Positions 56,409 through 64,000 are shown, counted from the stretch's first letter. The stretch: DNA of 64,000 nt from Acinetobacter sp. HY1485 (GCF_027568475.1 NZ_JANKZG010000005.1:186001-250000); one strand, 5' to 3'. Numbers and translations: made by a program. The notes: generated from the letters alone by a model not told the origin.

Positions 56409-56830
56409 AAATTCACACGAATAACAGCAAGCGTTAAAGGTAAAATCTGCCCCATATCCAACTCGTCAAACATGATCTGACCATTCACACAAACACGTGC
56501 AGTACCACGATTAACAACACCCAAGCATTTATGTACAACATAATCCACATCCTTTTCAGGCATAGCAGAAAACGCTGTGGTTAAAGGTTCTAAAGCATCG
56601 GTTAGACCATCAAGACTTTTTAAATCAAAAGTTTCTAAATCAATATCTGTATCACCATCAATGGCTTTGAATGCATCAGCTAATCCACCTTTGGCTACTT
56701 CCGAAATAATCGGAATAATTGTCGGAACTAATGGTGCAATTTTGCGAGAAACGTGTAATTGATCCATTGCATTGAGGCGGCCAATTGAATACTGATGATC
56801 ACCTATGGTTAAAGTTTCAATATTATTCAT
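56348..56830 (-). CDS. Tail assembly chaperone (G-like)
   Basis: The 160-residue protein, located between the tail tube and tape measure genes, has the layout of tail assembly chaperones: 'LTIGDHQYSIGRLNAMDQLH', 'VSRKIAPLVPTIIPIISEVA', 'DALEPLTTAFSAMPEKDVDY' and a C-terminal 'LPLTLAVIRVNLGNFIKGLL'. It is thought to coat the tape measure before tube polymerisation. A slippery sequence near its 3' end allows a second, longer product. It overlaps the tube gene by eight bases. Confidence 0.85.
   Translation of the reverse strand: MNNIETLTIGDHQYSIGRLNAMDQLHVSRKIAPLVPTIIPIISEVAKGGLADAFKAIDGDTDIDLETFDLKSLDGLTDALEPLTTAFSAMPEKDVDYVVHKCLGVVNRGTARVCVNGQIMFDELDMGQILPLTLAVIRVNLGNFIKGLLTKASATQEQSK
56399..56408 (-). 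promoter_or_regulatory. Programmed -1 ribosomal frameshift site (GGGAAATTTT)
   Basis: In the chaperone frame the codons are TTG-GGA-AAT-TTT. G-GGA-AAT fits the X-XXY-YYZ slippery heptamer exactly, and A-AAT-TTT overlaps as a second one. Lambda uses GGGAAAG at the same place in gene G. A shift here opens the -1 frame to 56157. Confidence 0.82.
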
Positions 56831-57266
56831 AGCTACCCAACTTCATATCAATTTTGATTGCATCGAAAACCCATTCCACGGTTTGCCCTTCTTTAGCAGC
56901 GTTATAATCAGGTGCTTTTTGAAATGCTAGTTTAGTCGCACTCACGTTATCACCTGCCGATGGGTTATTTAGCGTAAAAGAGTTTTTGCCCCACTTTTTA
57001 GCACTTTGCTGTTGAACATTGTATAAGTTCATCAGCTTTGCATTGGTTGGTGATGTTTTTAACAAACGTACTGTGACTGTACCTGCTTTACTAGCATGTA
57101 ATGCATGCATTCCTTCACCATCTGCACCAATAGTCATGGTATTTTTATTATCCAGCATGGCAACTGTAATACCTTCCTCTGCAACTGCCGCACCGTATCC
57201 TAAATCAATTGTGCCATCATCACTTGCAAGTGTGGCATGTGTGTCCATAAACGACCAAGTAGACAT
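56823..57266 (-). CDS. Tail tube protein, DUF3277 family
   Basis: The 147-residue protein matches DUF3277 tail tube proteins: 'STWSFMDTHATLASDDGTID', 'EGITVAMLDNKNTMTIGADG', 'HALHASKAGTVTVRLLKTSP' and 'NPSAGDNVSATKLAFQKAPD'. It lies directly downstream of the sheath gene, as is usual for contractile tails, and should polymerise as the inner tube. It overlaps the chaperone gene by eight bases. Confidence 0.92.
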   Translation of the reverse strand: MSTWSFMDTHATLASDDGTIDLGYGAAVAEEGITVAMLDNKNTMTIGADGEGMHALHASKAGTVTVRLLKTSPTNAKLMNLYNVQQQSAKKWGKNSFTLNNPSAGDNVSATKLAFQKAPDYNAAKEGQTVEWVFDAIKIDMKLGSYE

Positions 57267-57280
57267 GTTCTACTCCCTTA

Positions 57281-58393
57281 TTAACGATTTACTGAAACCA
57301 CAACATCAGCAAAATGCGTTGCACCTGCTAACTTGTAAGCAATTTGAAAAACAGGTGCTTTACGTTGTTCACGTTCAGCCTGTGACTGATCATCTAAACT
57401 ATTAGCAAACACGTAATAACCTTTTGTTAAATAATCACCAGATTTGAGTGAGCCAAATTCATCGCCATTCCAAACACCGGGTGCAGCTAACCCATTGGTA
57501 ACACCTTGTTCACAAGCACGTTCTAATACGGCACATTGACGATTTAAGCCACCATCTGTTTGCGGTACTTTGCCTGTGGTGTAGTACAAATTCCAAAGGG
57601 AAGTTTCTAAATTATTTTGTTGCCAATCCAAACCGTGTACTTCATCAATAAAAACACCGCTTGCCATCACGCCTTCTTGCAAGATCGCCGTGTCATTGTT
57701 GTAGCCTACATAGACATTACAGTTTTTAGATGCCAATGCACTTGCCTTGGATACTGTGAGATTTTCAGCAGTTACCCCGGGTAATTGTTTAAATTTAAGT
57801 GTAATGGTAGTATTTGTACCATTAAAGTTCACGCTAAATGCACGACCAAACAAGGATGCAATTGCAAATTTAGAACTACTTGAATAAAGACATACTGTAC
57901 GCTTATAACCCTGTGCTTTTAGTCGACTAGCAACATCATCCTTACTTGTTGTTAACAGCGTATTTGCGTTTTGTGTAGTATGGCCATAAATCCGACTTGG
58001 ATCTGCAGCTTCAATTAATGCAGCAAGTTTAACAACTTCATCATCCGATAAATCGTCTGCAACCATCAAGCCATACCACTTTAATGAGTCTAAGCATGCA
58101 TTTACGGCAGTCATAATATTTTCTTTTGATGCTTTATCCCAATACCCGATATAAAGTGTACGTGGCTTCGGTGACTGACTAAAATACAAGTTCGCCGCCT
58201 TATACTCATTAGAATCCACACCAAAATCGGTTGCGACTGCACTAATTCCTGAATATTCACGCATACGTTCAGCTGTGGTAATTACACCTGCAGTCGAACC
58301 TAAAATAAGAAGTGAACCAAATGAGCGTGGCCCTGCTGAAAGTGCAGCAATACTCACCTGCACATTTACCACATTTGATACAGGAAGTGTCAT
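57281..58393 (-). CDS. Tail sheath protein, DUF3383 family
   Basis: The 370-residue protein matches the DUF3383 group of contractile sheath proteins: 'VNVQVSIAALSAGPRSFGSL', 'GSTAGVITTAERMREYSGIS', 'YFSQSPKPRTLYIGYWDKAS' and 'ETSLWNLYYTTGKVPQTDGG'. Length and position before DUF3277 agree. The presence of a sheath gene is the clearest evidence that this prophage has a contractile tail. Confidence 0.93.
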   Translation of the reverse strand: MTLPVSNVVNVQVSIAALSAGPRSFGSLLILGSTAGVITTAERMREYSGISAVATDFGVDSNEYKAANLYFSQSPKPRTLYIGYWDKASKENIMTAVNACLDSLKWYGLMVADDLSDDEVVKLAALIEAADPSRIYGHTTQNANTLLTTSKDDVASRLKAQGYKRTVCLYSSSSKFAIASLFGRAFSVNFNGTNTTITLKFKQLPGVTAENLTVSKASALASKNCNVYVGYNNDTAILQEGVMASGVFIDEVHGLDWQQNNLETSLWNLYYTTGKVPQTDGGLNRQCAVLERACEQGVTNGLAAPGVWNGDEFGSLKSGDYLTKGYYVFANSLDDQSQAEREQRKAPVFQIAYKLAGATHFADVVVSVNR

Positions 58394-58399
58394 AACTAA

Positions 58400-58930
58400 C
58401 TAACCTCGATTAAACTTAATTTGAGAAGATTGCAGCGTATCTACGGCGTATTGCTGTGTTGTTTTACGTCTAAACGTAGCAACTAAGTCGTAACGATGCA
58501 CATATTGTTGATTGAGAAAATCAGGTGCCGTTGTAATGGCACTGACATCTACAAATTTGAAAGATAAGAGTTGTTGTATATTTTGTGGAATACCAAGCCC
58601 ATTTTTAAAGGTATTGGCGAGCTGTTGCCCTTGTAGGCCATAAAACGATAAAAAGACTTCAAGCACTTCATGGCGAATATTGTCGATATTGGTGTTGTGT
58701 TGTTCAAAGTAAGGACCATCATCAGGTGTAATGGTTTTTATTCCGAATGCACACCAATTTTCGGTAATACTTGGCATGGGCAGTGGTTCAGGTTGCCATC
58801 GAGGGCGAACCAATGTGCCATCTAGTCCTGTCACACCAACAATAAATGCCTGAAAGAGATCTTCGAGTTCTTGGCCATAAGTAACCGCCCCACTTGGTGA
58901 TAAGAAACCACCTGTTGCAGACGTTGCCAT
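58400..58930 (-). CDS. Neck/tail terminator protein (gp12-like)
   Basis: The 176-residue protein has the pattern of phage neck terminator proteins located before the sheath gene: 'GQELEDLFQAFIVGVTGLDG', 'VRPRWQPEPLPMPSITENWC', 'EVLEVFLSFYGLQGQQLANT' and 'YVHRYDLVATFRRKTTQQY'. It should cap the tail tube and link it to the head. The family name is given from pattern and position. Confidence 0.8.
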   Translation of the reverse strand: MATSATGGFLSPSGAVTYGQELEDLFQAFIVGVTGLDGTLVRPRWQPEPLPMPSITENWCAFGIKTITPDDGPYFEQHNTNIDNIRHEVLEVFLSFYGLQGQQLANTFKNGLGIPQNIQQLLSFKFVDVSAITTAPDFLNQQYVHRYDLVATFRRKTTQQYAVDTLQSSQIKFNRG

Positions 58931-58932
58931 GG

Positions 58933-59301
58933 TTACCCCGAAAGTGGTTTAAGTTCGCAAATTGCTTTTACAAACCCTATGCCGTAATGCTGATTATCAA
59001 GTACTTGCGATACAATATAACGCTTTCCATGCCACTCAATTTCATCTGCTATATGTCCGTTATCACCTGATAATAAAGCAAACTGCGTATGAATATTGAT
59101 TGCTCCCTTAATCAAAGTACCATCCTCACGGCGATCCATATTGAAACCGCTATTGGTTGTAACCACACCATAAAAAGGTGTTGCAGTACTTTGGGTCTGA
59201 TTACGGCCATTACTCCCAACCACCACTGCATTACGATGACATACCAACATATCCATAAAATCAGGATCGAGTAGAACATCTGATACATCAAGTCTTGCCA
59301 C
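58933..59301 (-). CDS. Head-tail connector / head closure protein
   Basis: The 122-residue protein contains 'DVLLDPDFMDMLVCHRNAVV', 'ATPFYGVVTTNSGFNMDRRE' and 'IEWHGKRYIVSQVLDNQHYG', a beta-rich pattern typical of small head-closure or tail-completion proteins of this gene order. A frame starts at 59316 with ATG, but an excellent AGGAGG lies six bases before the GTG at 59301, which I take as the start. It overlaps the gp10-like gene upstream. Confidence 0.75.
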   Translation of the reverse strand: MARLDVSDVLLDPDFMDMLVCHRNAVVVGSNGRNQTQSTATPFYGVVTTNSGFNMDRREDGTLIKGAINIHTQFALLSGDNGHIADEIEWHGKRYIVSQVLDNQHYGIGFVKAICELKPLSG

Positions 59302-59791
59302 GTTCGACCTCCTCATCCTTATGCATAATCACATATGTTTGCGAGTTACGATATTGCCCCGTGTCGACTAAAGGTTTAATTGATGTGCGACCTCTTGCTT
59401 TACGATGGGCAATGGTGAGTGGTGCTAACGCCGTAAAATCACCTGCATTAATTAAACGTTTTACACTCATGGTGGCTTTCATCCCTGCTGAGCCGAGATA
59501 AAAGTACATTTTCTTTTGATTACCCTCCAAAGCACTATCCACGGCTTTAAAAAGTTGCTGACTTATAAAATCTTGTACAGCTTCTACACCAGGTACTAAA
59601 TGTGGACGAGGAGGTAAATTCATAGCAGGCGAACCATTTTCAAGTAAATAACCAATTTGAGCATTGGTCATATCACTATCTTCACGCTGTTCGCCGTGGG
59701 GCACACCGACTAAAACATCAGTTTGAGACAGAGCTTTCGTGGCTTCTAGAATATCAAGCAAACCCAAGCCTGTTGCTTTAACGCCACTCAT
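59288..59791 (-). CDS. HK97 gp10-like / Mu gpG-like tail completion protein
   Basis: The 167-residue protein has 'VLVGVPHGEQREDSDMTNAQ', 'LENGSPAMNLPPRPHLVPGV', and 'RLINAGDFTALAPLTIAHRK', a pattern of tail completion proteins: the N-A-x-x-G-Y-x-x-E-x-G element followed by a proline-rich P-P-R-P segment. A frame starts at 59863, but the ATG at 59791 overlaps the DUF4054 stop by four bases and fits the family N-terminus. It probably assists joining of head and tail. Confidence 0.82.
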   Translation of the reverse strand: MSGVKATGLGLLDILEATKALSQTDVLVGVPHGEQREDSDMTNAQIGYLLENGSPAMNLPPRPHLVPGVEAVQDFISQQLFKAVDSALEGNQKKMYFYLGSAGMKATMSVKRLINAGDFTALAPLTIAHRKARGRTSIKPLVDTGQYRNSQTYVIMHKDEEVERGKT

Positions 59792-60174
59792 AGCTGAATG
59801 CCTCCAGCCCCCATCATGCGAGCAAGTTGTAAAAATTGAATCCCCCAAGTGGTTTGGTTCCATTGTCCACCGTCATCAAGCGTTACACCTGACACATCCA
59901 TAGACTTTGAAACACTATCAACCGATTTAGAGGTTTCATTTCCAACCACTTTACCTGCATCTGCACCCATTAATGATGCCGACATTGCACGTTGGTATAA
60001 CGTCAAGTAATGAGCTATAAAAAACATTAGCCCTTCATCACGCAAATCTTCCCAACGGCGTTCATCTAACAGCTTTAACCCCAAGGACAGATATAAATTA
60101 AACTGTGCACTTGGGTAGCGTGTTAGATCAGCAAACATCGGCATCTTTTCACGAAAAGATGACTCTGTGAGCAT
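59788..60174 (-). CDS. DUF4054 head-tail adaptor
   Basis: The 128-residue protein resembles DUF4054 connector proteins: 'FREKMPMFADLTRYPSAQFN', 'LSLGLKLLDERRWEDLRDEG', 'IAHYLTLYQRAMSAS' and 'MDVSGVTLDDGGQWNQTTWG' ending 'FLQLARMMGAGGIQL'. They are mostly helical and form a ring at the head vertex. It lies between the 111-residue coiled-coil gene and the gp10-like gene. Confidence 0.87.
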   Translation of the reverse strand: MLTESSFREKMPMFADLTRYPSAQFNLYLSLGLKLLDERRWEDLRDEGLMFFIAHYLTLYQRAMSASLMGADAGKVVGNETSKSVDSVSKSMDVSGVTLDDGGQWNQTTWGIQFLQLARMMGAGGIQL

Positions 60175-60176
60175 GA

Positions 60177-60512
60177 TTATTTTTCCTTAGACGATGCTTC
60201 CAACTGCTTTTTTAAACCTGCAAGCTCAGTATCCTTTTTCTTGGCATCTGCTTGTAAGGTTGTAATGGTTTTGTTGGCTTCATCAAGCTGTGTCGTTGCC
60301 GTAGCAAGCTCTGCTTGTACATCTTCCAACTGCTTTTTTAAACCGTCAGTTTCAAGGTCAGACGATGTAATGGGTTGTGAATGTGCAGCAACATACCAGT
60401 GTTCAGCAAGCTCAGAATCCACTTCATTAATGCCTGCTTTAAGTTCTACCTTTTCATCTTTAGATAGATGAATCACAAGATCTTTAGATAATAAAATCTG
60501 TACTTTAGACAT
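60177..60512 (-). CDS. Phage structural-region protein with coiled coil
   Basis: The 111-residue protein has a beta-rich first half ('KVQILLSKDLVIHLSKDEKV', 'HWYVAAHSQPI') and a second half that is a long coiled coil with heptads of Leu and Ala ('LKKQLEDVQAELATATTQLD' onwards). Similar short proteins follow the major capsid gene in related phages, but the exact role is unknown. It is three bases downstream of the capsid gene stop. Confidence 0.75.
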   Translation of the reverse strand: MSKVQILLSKDLVIHLSKDEKVELKAGINEVDSELAEHWYVAAHSQPITSSDLETDGLKKQLEDVQAELATATTQLDEANKTITTLQADAKKKDTELAGLKKQLEASSKEK

Positions 60513-60514
60513 AC

Positions 60515-61549
60515 TTACACCCCATCTGCATAGAAGGCTGTTTCAGGGTAGATATACTCCACCACACCAATACGCCCAAAGTACGTGGTAAGTTGACGTA
60601 GATCGCGGTATTCAAGCGGTGTACGTTGCAATGGTACCAATGGAATACGAACACGACTTTCATCTTGTGTGTACGCTACAATACGGTCAGAATCACCCAC
60701 ACCACGCCCTGATAGCCATTTAAGGGGCTGAATATCAAGTTCTTTACCATTGACTGAGGTACATAAGCTATTCATGCGTAAGAATTGCAGAATAGAAATA
60801 TTACCTGCTTCCGACACAATACGGCTTGTCAGCAAGCTAAACGCCGTTGGTGGCAGTAACAACTTGTCAGGACATACGGCGAACCCTGATGCGACCCATG
60901 CTTGGTTTAAGATTAAGTTCACATCATCTAAAATTTCTTGAGGGGTTTTACTTACCCACTGAGTTTTACCCGATACACCATTCGGTACGTTAGTTGCCCC
61001 CACTTTACTGCTATTAACTAAACCTGTAATACCTAAAGTACTGTCACCAATGTAAACCTGCTCGTCCACATCCATGTTGTACTTGAGCATCATGCCTGTG
61101 TATTTTTGCGTATCAACTGGGCGACCTACCTGTTTAGCAGACTCAAGCTCAGGGATTGTCCATCCAAGTTGCATGCCCCACAAGTTAAGAGGTTGTGCAG
61201 TTTTACCAATATCAAGTGCAATACCTTGAATGGCATCGGTATCTTTACCAATCCATGCTTTACCATTCGGTGATTGACCACCTGCAGACGCAAAGGTTGA
61301 GTTAGTAAATGATGCGGTTTCATCAGCAATAGAGACATCCGAACGTAAATCAATATCACGTGTCCATGTCACACTGGCTAATGGCTCATGCATACGCTGA
61401 TCTAAACGTTCCAATTCACCAACTAAAAACGTACCTGAGCTGTCAATAGTACGTGCATCAAATGTCTGAAAACCATCGGTTGTGCGTGCACGTACAGGCA
61501 TTGCTGCCATAGCAGATGCCATTGAGGTTGCTAAAATGATTTTACTCAT
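60515..61549 (-). CDS. Major capsid protein, DUF2184 family
   Basis: The 344-residue protein matches the DUF2184 group of major capsid proteins: 'TSMASAMAAMPVRARTTDGF', 'DARTIDSSGTFLVGELERLD', 'WGMQLGWTIPELESAKQVGR', 'TQKYTGMMLKYNMDVDEQVY' and a C-terminal 'PLVPLQRTPLEYRDLRQLTT'. It forms the icosahedral shell. A terminator-like hairpin lies just upstream, between this gene and the cement gene. Confidence 0.93.
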   Translation of the reverse strand: MSKIILATSMASAMAAMPVRARTTDGFQTFDARTIDSSGTFLVGELERLDQRMHEPLASVTWTRDIDLRSDVSIADETASFTNSTFASAGGQSPNGKAWIGKDTDAIQGIALDIGKTAQPLNLWGMQLGWTIPELESAKQVGRPVDTQKYTGMMLKYNMDVDEQVYIGDSTLGITGLVNSSKVGATNVPNGVSGKTQWVSKTPQEILDDVNLILNQAWVASGFAVCPDKLLLPPTAFSLLTSRIVSEAGNISILQFLRMNSLCTSVNGKELDIQPLKWLSGRGVGDSDRIVAYTQDESRVRIPLVPLQRTPLEYRDLRQLTTYFGRIGVVEYIYPETAFYADGV

Positions 61550-61570
61550 TAGTTATAAATCTCCAGGCAC

Positions 61571-61592
61571 AAAAAAACTCGCCTAATGCGAG
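61571..61592 (-). terminator. Terminator between cement and capsid genes
   Basis: Minus strand CTCGC, a five-base loop, GCGAG and seven T lie inside the head operon directly upstream of the major capsid gene. Confidence 0.82.
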
Positions 61593-61612
61593 CTGTACCT
61601 TTTTATTTTAAA

Positions 61613-62089
61613 TTAAATGTTAAATGCGATTTCTACGTTGCCGTCTGCATCTGCTTCACACATGAAGATGGCTTTTACTTCAATAGTTTCACCATCGACT
61701 GCAATAGCTTCAATCCCACCTAATGGTTTTAGATCCGTGGCATTTGCAATACGTGTATATACAGGCTGTCCTTTTTTCGCCGTACCTGTATTATTTTTTA
61801 CAGTCATATAACCACGTACCAAGACATCACTAATACCCTGTGACGGTGGTAATGCCGCACCAAGAGCATTCGTTGCACTTTGCGTTGGATAAGCACGAAC
61901 CAATAAACCATACGGCTTTTTAGTATTAGCATCTAAAGCTACAATTTGCCCTTGAACATTGAATTGTCCAAACACACCAAATGCAGGAAGCTGACCACCA
62001 ACAATATGTGCTTCAATGGTTGAATGAGATTTACGTGATACATCACCCGGGATACCTGACGGCATGCGGTATAAAAATGCGTTACCCAT
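61613..62089 (-). CDS. Structural cement (head decoration) protein
   Basis: The 158-residue protein has 'FGQFNVQGQIVALDANTKKP', 'YGLLVRAYPTQSA', 'ISDVLVRGYMTVKNNTGTAK' and 'EVKAIFMCEADADGNVEIAF', a beta-rich pattern of Gp24-type cement proteins that stabilise the expanded shell. It lies between the protease/scaffold gene and the major capsid gene, the standard place. Confidence 0.87.
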   Translation of the reverse strand: MGNAFLYRMPSGIPGDVSRKSHSTIEAHIVGGQLPAFGVFGQFNVQGQIVALDANTKKPYGLLVRAYPTQSATNALGAALPPSQGISDVLVRGYMTVKNNTGTAKKGQPVYTRIANATDLKPLGGIEAIAVDGETIEVKAIFMCEADADGNVEIAFNI

Positions 62090-62091
62090 GT

Positions 62092-63411
62092 TTATTTTCC
62101 TTTATTACGGTTTGCCCAAAATTCACGGTTACTGGCATTAATATCTGCCACTGACTTTGGTGTACGTCCAAAATCCTTAGTAGAGACACCTGTTCGCACA
62201 CCACGTTGGTTGTTTTGTTGTTTCAGCAATTCTGATGCACCAATAAAAGCAGCATCTACAGTGTGTGCAGGCAAGGTATCAAAATTGGTATTTAAACCAA
62301 TAAACGGTTTAATCACCGTTTGCCCTGCATCTGTAGTAAAAGCTTGTTTTAACACTTGGCGTTTTGTATTGAGTACGGCGTTACCATTATTTGCACTATC
62401 AAACGTTGGCGTTTTAAAGCCCGGTGATAAAATTTCTGCACGTACTAACACCTCTTGAAGCGAATCACCTGTATGATTTTGCACACCTTCTTTAGATAAG
62501 GTATCCGCTTTTTCAGCATCTAATACGTCATCTTCGGTTTTGGTATCTTTGTCTGTATCTTTAGTTTCTGACTCATCATCGTCTTTCGTTTCTTCAGACG
62601 TTTCAGCATCTTTTGTTTTTTTCTTTTCCAACGCCATCATACGTTTATCTAATGTTTTGAGCGTTTTAAGAATTTGACGATTAACTGCTGCATCACCTGT
62701 TTTAGATGATTCTGTTTCTTCATCATCATCTTTGGTTTCATCATCGTCATCTTCCGTATCTTTTGCTTCTGCAAGTGCTTCGTCAATCGTACGGCGTGCT
62801 TTCATAAGCTGTTTTTCAAGCCATGATTGATTTGCCTTAGGCATAAAACTATCTCCAATTGAACAACGTGAGCCACAACGCCCACTCTCTACCAAAGCAA
62901 CATGATTACCTAAAATATTGCTTTGAATTCCTTTACCCTTGCTGACCTCTAAATAGTCAGCATCATAGCCAAGCGAAATTTCCACCTTGCCATCTTGTAC
63001 TTTGTCGATAGTTGTTTTATCGGTAATAAGCAGATCGGCAATTAAGAAGTCAGGGTTATTTTCATCACGGCGTACATTTTGTGCTGTACCCACAGCAAGC
63101 TGCTTCCAATTTTCAGGGCTTACCCAATCGTCAGGGTGGTCATCTGTAACCGCCTTACCCTCAAAGCTTGAAATAGTCTGATTATTGAATAAAGCATCTT
63201 CACTACGCTCAACGATAATTAAGCCTGTATTGTCCGCCGTGATAGGCACTTCACCTTTGCCATACATCAGCTTACCAATACGAGCTACAGGCACATCACG
63301 GCACAGCAAATAACCTTCGGGTGTCGTTTCGCGTGTACGCCCTAATTTACCTGTGGTGTAAATATTTGATCCGTCTTTGGTATGGCGATCTTTTGTTTTT
63401 TTCTTAAACAT
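62092..63411 (-). CDS. Head maturation protease fused to scaffold-like region (DUF2213)
   Basis: The 439-residue protein has an N-terminal DUF2213 domain ('TPEGYLLCRDVPVARIGKLM', 'VTDDHPDDWVSPENWKQLA', 'ISLGYDADYLEVSKGKGIQS', 'GNHVALVESGRCGSRCSIGD'), where 'DDHP' and 'NHVALV' carry the His residues of the prohead protease. A long, very acidic region with many Asp, Glu, Lys and Thr follows (about residues 215-300) and looks like a scaffold. It should shape the prohead and cleave capsid components. Confidence 0.92.
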   Translation of the reverse strand: MFKKKTKDRHTKDGSNIYTTGKLGRTRETTPEGYLLCRDVPVARIGKLMYGKGEVPITADNTGLIIVERSEDALFNNQTISSFEGKAVTDDHPDDWVSPENWKQLAVGTAQNVRRDENNPDFLIADLLITDKTTIDKVQDGKVEISLGYDADYLEVSKGKGIQSNILGNHVALVESGRCGSRCSIGDSFMPKANQSWLEKQLMKARRTIDEALAEAKDTEDDDDETKDDDEETESSKTGDAAVNRQILKTLKTLDKRMMALEKKKTKDAETSEETKDDDESETKDTDKDTKTEDDVLDAEKADTLSKEGVQNHTGDSLQEVLVRAEILSPGFKTPTFDSANNGNAVLNTKRQVLKQAFTTDAGQTVIKPFIGLNTNFDTLPAHTVDAAFIGASELLKQQNNQRGVRTGVSTKDFGRTPKSVADINASNREFWANRNKGK

Positions 63412-63424
63412 GACTCACCTGTAC

Positions 63425-63583
63425 TTAACCGTTTGGTGCAGAACTTGGAGTTTTGATATAAGTTCCATCACAGATATAAGCCACTAACGGTTCAACCAAA
63501 GTGGGGATACGTTGTGGGTTAACACCTTGTGCCAATGCTTGTTGTGTAAGAGCAAGACGCACTTGTACTTTTTCTTTACTCAT
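63425..63583 (-). CDS. Small phage protein (52 residues)
   Basis: I found this short gene by reading the minus strand. It starts at ATG 63583 (another ATG directly before it), with GAGGA six bases upstream, and encodes 52 residues with 'VQVRLALTQQALAQGVNPQR' and 'VEPLVAYICDGTY'. It fits exactly between the protease gene and the MuF-like gene and is read in the same direction. The function is unknown. Length limits certainty, but ribosome site and position favour a real gene. Confidence 0.68.
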   Translation of the reverse strand: MSKEKVQVRLALTQQALAQGVNPQRIPTLVEPLVAYICDGTYIKTPSSAPNG

Positions 63584-63600
63584 CATATTTCCTCAGACAT

Positions 63601-63622
63601 AAAAAAGAGCCGTTATAGGCTC
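63601..63622 (-). terminator. Terminator at the end of the MuF-like gene
   Basis: Minus strand GAGCC, a six-base loop, GGCTC and six T overlap the stop codon of the MuF-like gene. Confidence 0.82.
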
Positions 63623-64000
63623 TCGTAATCATCAGGTACAACAGGTTCGGCATAACATCGGCAGTTATAAATACACCCCGGATGTGCCCGAACCCCTGCA
63701 CGTTGATCTGCAATCGGTGGATTATCCCACTTGTGAAATGTTCCATTAAGTTCTTTATGATCAGAACGCACATCTGGATCTTCGGACGTACGCCAAATGT
63801 AACCTTGTGAGCCTAAGTTTTTTGCTCTTGCTTCTGTAAAGTTACTTTGTGCACGACTAATTTCCGTACGTGCAATTAAGTTGGCACGTGACTTCGTAAC
63901 ATGACCTGTCGCTAAAATCAGCCCCGCAACCTCACTAGCACGACCACCATCAATGGTAGTGCGTGTAGCAAGATCATGGACGCGTTGTGCTGCATCCAAT
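63613..64000 (-). CDS. MuF-like phage head morphogenesis protein (5' part missing)
   Basis: Only the C-terminal 129 codons are in the window. They contain 'TRTTIDGGRASEVAGLILAT', 'SRANLIARTEISRAQSNFTE', 'DVRSDHKELNGTFHKWDNPP' and 'HPGCIYNCRCYAEPV', the recognised end of MuF/phage head morphogenesis domains with the Cys-x-Cys and His residues. These proteins are minor head components, often ejected or attached to the portal. The frame remains open to the right edge, so the true start lies outside. Confidence 0.92.
   Translation of the reverse strand, partial: LDAAQRVHDLATRTTIDGGRASEVAGLILATGHVTKSRANLIARTEISRAQSNFTEARAKNLGSQGYIWRTSEDPDVRSDHKELNGTFHKWDNPPIADQRAGVRAHPGCIYNCRCYAEPVVPDDYESL

Larger units (their letters stand above)
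37582..64000. mobile_element. Integrated contractile-tail prophage (one end; continues past window)
   Basis: From the 5' end of dusB to the right edge nearly all genes are phage genes: integrase next to the junction, lysis genes (holin, endolysin, Rz/Rz1), spike and fibres, baseplate, tape measure, tube, sheath, connectors, capsid, protease and MuF-like protein, nearly all on the minus strand. DUF3383 sheath and gp25/J-like baseplate proteins show a myovirus-type tail. Repressor, replication, portal and terminase genes are not seen and must lie beyond 64000, as must the second attachment site. The exact junction cannot be fixed from one end. Confidence 0.93.

Overview
The window is AT-rich gammaproteobacterial DNA, most likely from the genus Acinetobacter (Moraxellaceae). 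The main reasons are a pqqABCDE operon with a 24-residue PqqA and no pqqF-type protease gene beside it, a dipeptidase gene joined to pqqE, and the family-level character of the LPS, folate and queuosine genes. The genus is an inference from gene content and was not tested by a search.

Positions 1 to about 37580 are ordinary chromosome, mostly on the minus strand. In order they hold: a DUF389 membrane protein (cut by the window edge); a DUF2799 lipoprotein; folK-like, folB and a UbiB/ABC1-family gene overlapping end to end; an orphan holin-like gene; a CHMI-family isomerase; cysN-cysD for sulfate activation; a nitroreductase; the pqqA-B-C-D-E operon, which runs on into a dipeptidase and a DMT transporter; nucleoside hydrolase, NupC-type transporter and ribokinase for nucleoside/ribose use; a phospholipid-type cluster (CDP-alcohol phosphotransferase, acyltransferase, CDP-diglyceride synthase); cysS; kdsD-kdsC-lptC-lptA-lptB for Kdo synthesis and LPS transport; queH; fba and pgk of glycolysis; DUF2237-maf-roxA; a lipase-like hydrolase, a DUF218 protein, murB, a low-molecular-weight phosphatase and dnaX; pgpC-like and MaoC-like genes; a small lipoprotein; and dusB.

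From about 37590 to the right edge lies one end of a contractile-tailed (myovirus-type) prophage inserted at the 5' end of dusB. Next to the junction are a tyrosine integrase (+) and a putative abortive-infection membrane protein (-). A long minus-strand late region follows. Read from the right edge in the direction of transcription it encodes MuF-like head protein (partial), prohead protease/scaffold, cement protein, DUF2184 major capsid protein, head-tail connectors, DUF3383 sheath, DUF3277 tube, tail assembly chaperone, tape measure, baseplate proteins, fibres, a 998-residue putative spike, holin, endolysin and Rz/Rz1. The other end of the prophage and its early genes are outside the window.

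The most notable points are four. (1) A lambda G/GT-like -1 frameshift signal sits in the tail assembly chaperone; the downstream frame has no usable start codon. (2) A four-gene cargo block (51.0-53.5 kb) sits between tail genes: an EEP-fold nuclease with an uncharacterised 149-residue partner, divergent from a DUF4236 membrane protein and an exported protein. (3) Intrinsic terminators recur inside the late operon, which would require antitermination. (4) The pqq operon is translationally coupled to a dipeptidase and a DMT transporter. dnaX also carries 21 perfect copies of a hexamer encoding Glu-Pro, and a close paralog of the prophage holin lies alone in the core chromosome near 3.4 kb.
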